This document shows positions 46,654-47,153 of a stretch of 47,153 nt of DNA, piece after piece. A program made the position numbers and the translations under genes. The notes under the pieces are model-generated. The model did not search any database, was not told the DNA's origin, and was given only the letters and a program-made list of their open reading frames with translations. Positions within the stretch are counted from its first letter, which is position 1. Each line of letters starts with the position of its first letter. The stretch spans positions 1-47,153 of the forward strand of contig JBGTSD010000012.1 in the NCBI GenBank assembly GCA_041940385.1. The letters are read 5' to 3'. The stretch is from JACVCK01 sp041940385. GTDB taxonomy: Bacteria; Planctomycetota; Phycisphaerae; Phycisphaerales; UBA1924.

Positions 46654-47153
46654 ATGAAGATCAAGACGGACGAGATCACGAGCATCATCAAGCAGGAGAT
46701 CCAGCAGTTCCAGAGCGAGCTGGAGGTCTCCGAGGTCGGTCGCGTCATCACCGTCGGCGACGGCATCGCGCGGATCTACGGCCTGTCGAAGGCCATGGCC
46801 GGCGAGCTGCTGGAGTTCCAGACGGCCGAGGGCTCGGTGATGGGCCAGGTGATGAACATCGAGATGGACACCATCGGCGCCGTCATCTACGGCGACTATC
46901 TCTCGGTGCAGGAGGGCGACACGGTGAAGTCCACCGGGCGCCTGCTCGAGGTGCCGGTCGGCGAGGCCATGCTCGGCCGCGTCGTGGACCCGCTGGGCCG
47001 TCCGATCGACGGCGGGCCGGCGATCCGCACGAACGACTTCCGCAAGGTCGACATCATCGCGCCGGGCATCGCCGATCGTCAGCCGGTGCACGAGCCGCTG
47101 CAGACGGGCGTGAAGGCCATCGACGCGATGATCCCGATCGGCCGGATGACGAA
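46654..47153 (+). CDS. atpA: F-type ATP synthase subunit alpha (5' part)
   Basis: First 166 codons; truncated by the window edge. Alpha-subunit N-terminus: MKIKTDEITSIIKQEIQQF, VGRVITVGDGIARIYGLSKA, GLVEVPVGEAMLGRVVDPLG-type block (LEVPVGEAMLGRVVDPLGRP), and LQTGVKAIDAMIPIGR leading into the P-loop outside the window. AGGA is 7 bp before the ATG. Confidence 0.96.
   Translation, partial: MKIKTDEITSIIKQEIQQFQSELEVSEVGRVITVGDGIARIYGLSKAMAGELLEFQTAEGSVMGQVMNIEMDTIGAVIYGDYLSVQEGDTVKSTGRLLEVPVGEAMLGRVVDPLGRPIDGGPAIRTNDFRKVDIIAPGIADRQPVHEPLQTGVKAIDAMIPIGRMT

Overview
High-GC (about 70 % by hand count in the core genes) bacterial chromosome segment, most likely from a planctomycete of the class Phycisphaerae. 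This is inferred from five secreted proteins carrying dockerin-like double EF-hand modules of the type GDxNGD..VDFADLN, from an FGE-sulfatase-type protein with a C-terminal hydrophobic/arginine anchor, and from ATP synthase subunits c and b with Sec signal peptides. No tRNA, rRNA, CRISPR array or transposase was seen.

Layout. 1-2700: end of an FGE-sulfatase-like gene, an orphan histidine kinase, a NUDIX hydrolase and a cluster of four perfect and two one-mismatch parS sites, followed by parB (2697-3710) without an adjacent parA. 3.7-7.4 kb: lipoprotein M14 carboxypeptidase, small hypotheticals and an ECF sigma factor. 7.7-11.6 kb: two divergent secreted dockerin-type proteins. 11.8-17.1 kb: a tandem pair of paralogous exported proteins, rmuC, and a translationally coupled ECF sigma/zinc-finger anti-sigma pair. 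17.2-25.1 kb: a tightly packed carbohydrate operon (glucose 1-dehydrogenase type MDR enzyme, aquaporin, GMC oxidoreductase, exported VOC protein, DoxX-like protein, GH63-like glucosidase). 25.3-33.8 kb: a 1889-residue secreted scaffold ending in a Hint autoprotease and an HNH-like nuclease tip, with a 4-bp-overlapping putative immunity gene and two further copies of the immunity family. 34.6-37.7 kb: pyrB, gmk, queC, queE. 37.9-42.4 kb: two more dockerin-type secreted proteins and a DUF444 protein. 42.9 kb to the end: F-type ATP synthase operon atpZ-atpI-atpB-atpE-atpF-atpH-atpA (atpA cut by the window edge).

The most notable system is the polymorphic toxin locus. A Sec-exported, calcium-repeat-rich scaffold presents a Hint-released nuclease. 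The tip and the immunity genes are visibly less GC-rich than the scaffold. The immunity array shows a duplication scar: the first codons and ribosome-binding site of the downstream membrane gene (33851) are repeated as a dead remnant just after the first immunity gene (31921). This suggests that immunity genes accumulate by repeated recombination into one fixed junction.

Intergenic DNA is rich in structure. There are seven copies of a 9-bp-periodic repeat element, three copies of a CCCTCACCC-type hairpin element, three copies of a palindrome with core CCCGGCGCGCCGGG, and a 350-bp hairpin cluster ahead of the ATP synthase operon. In two genes the reading frame ends inside such an element. Several genes lack a Shine-Dalgarno sequence and instead have a TAnnnT box 6-10 bp before the ATG, suggesting leaderless transcripts.
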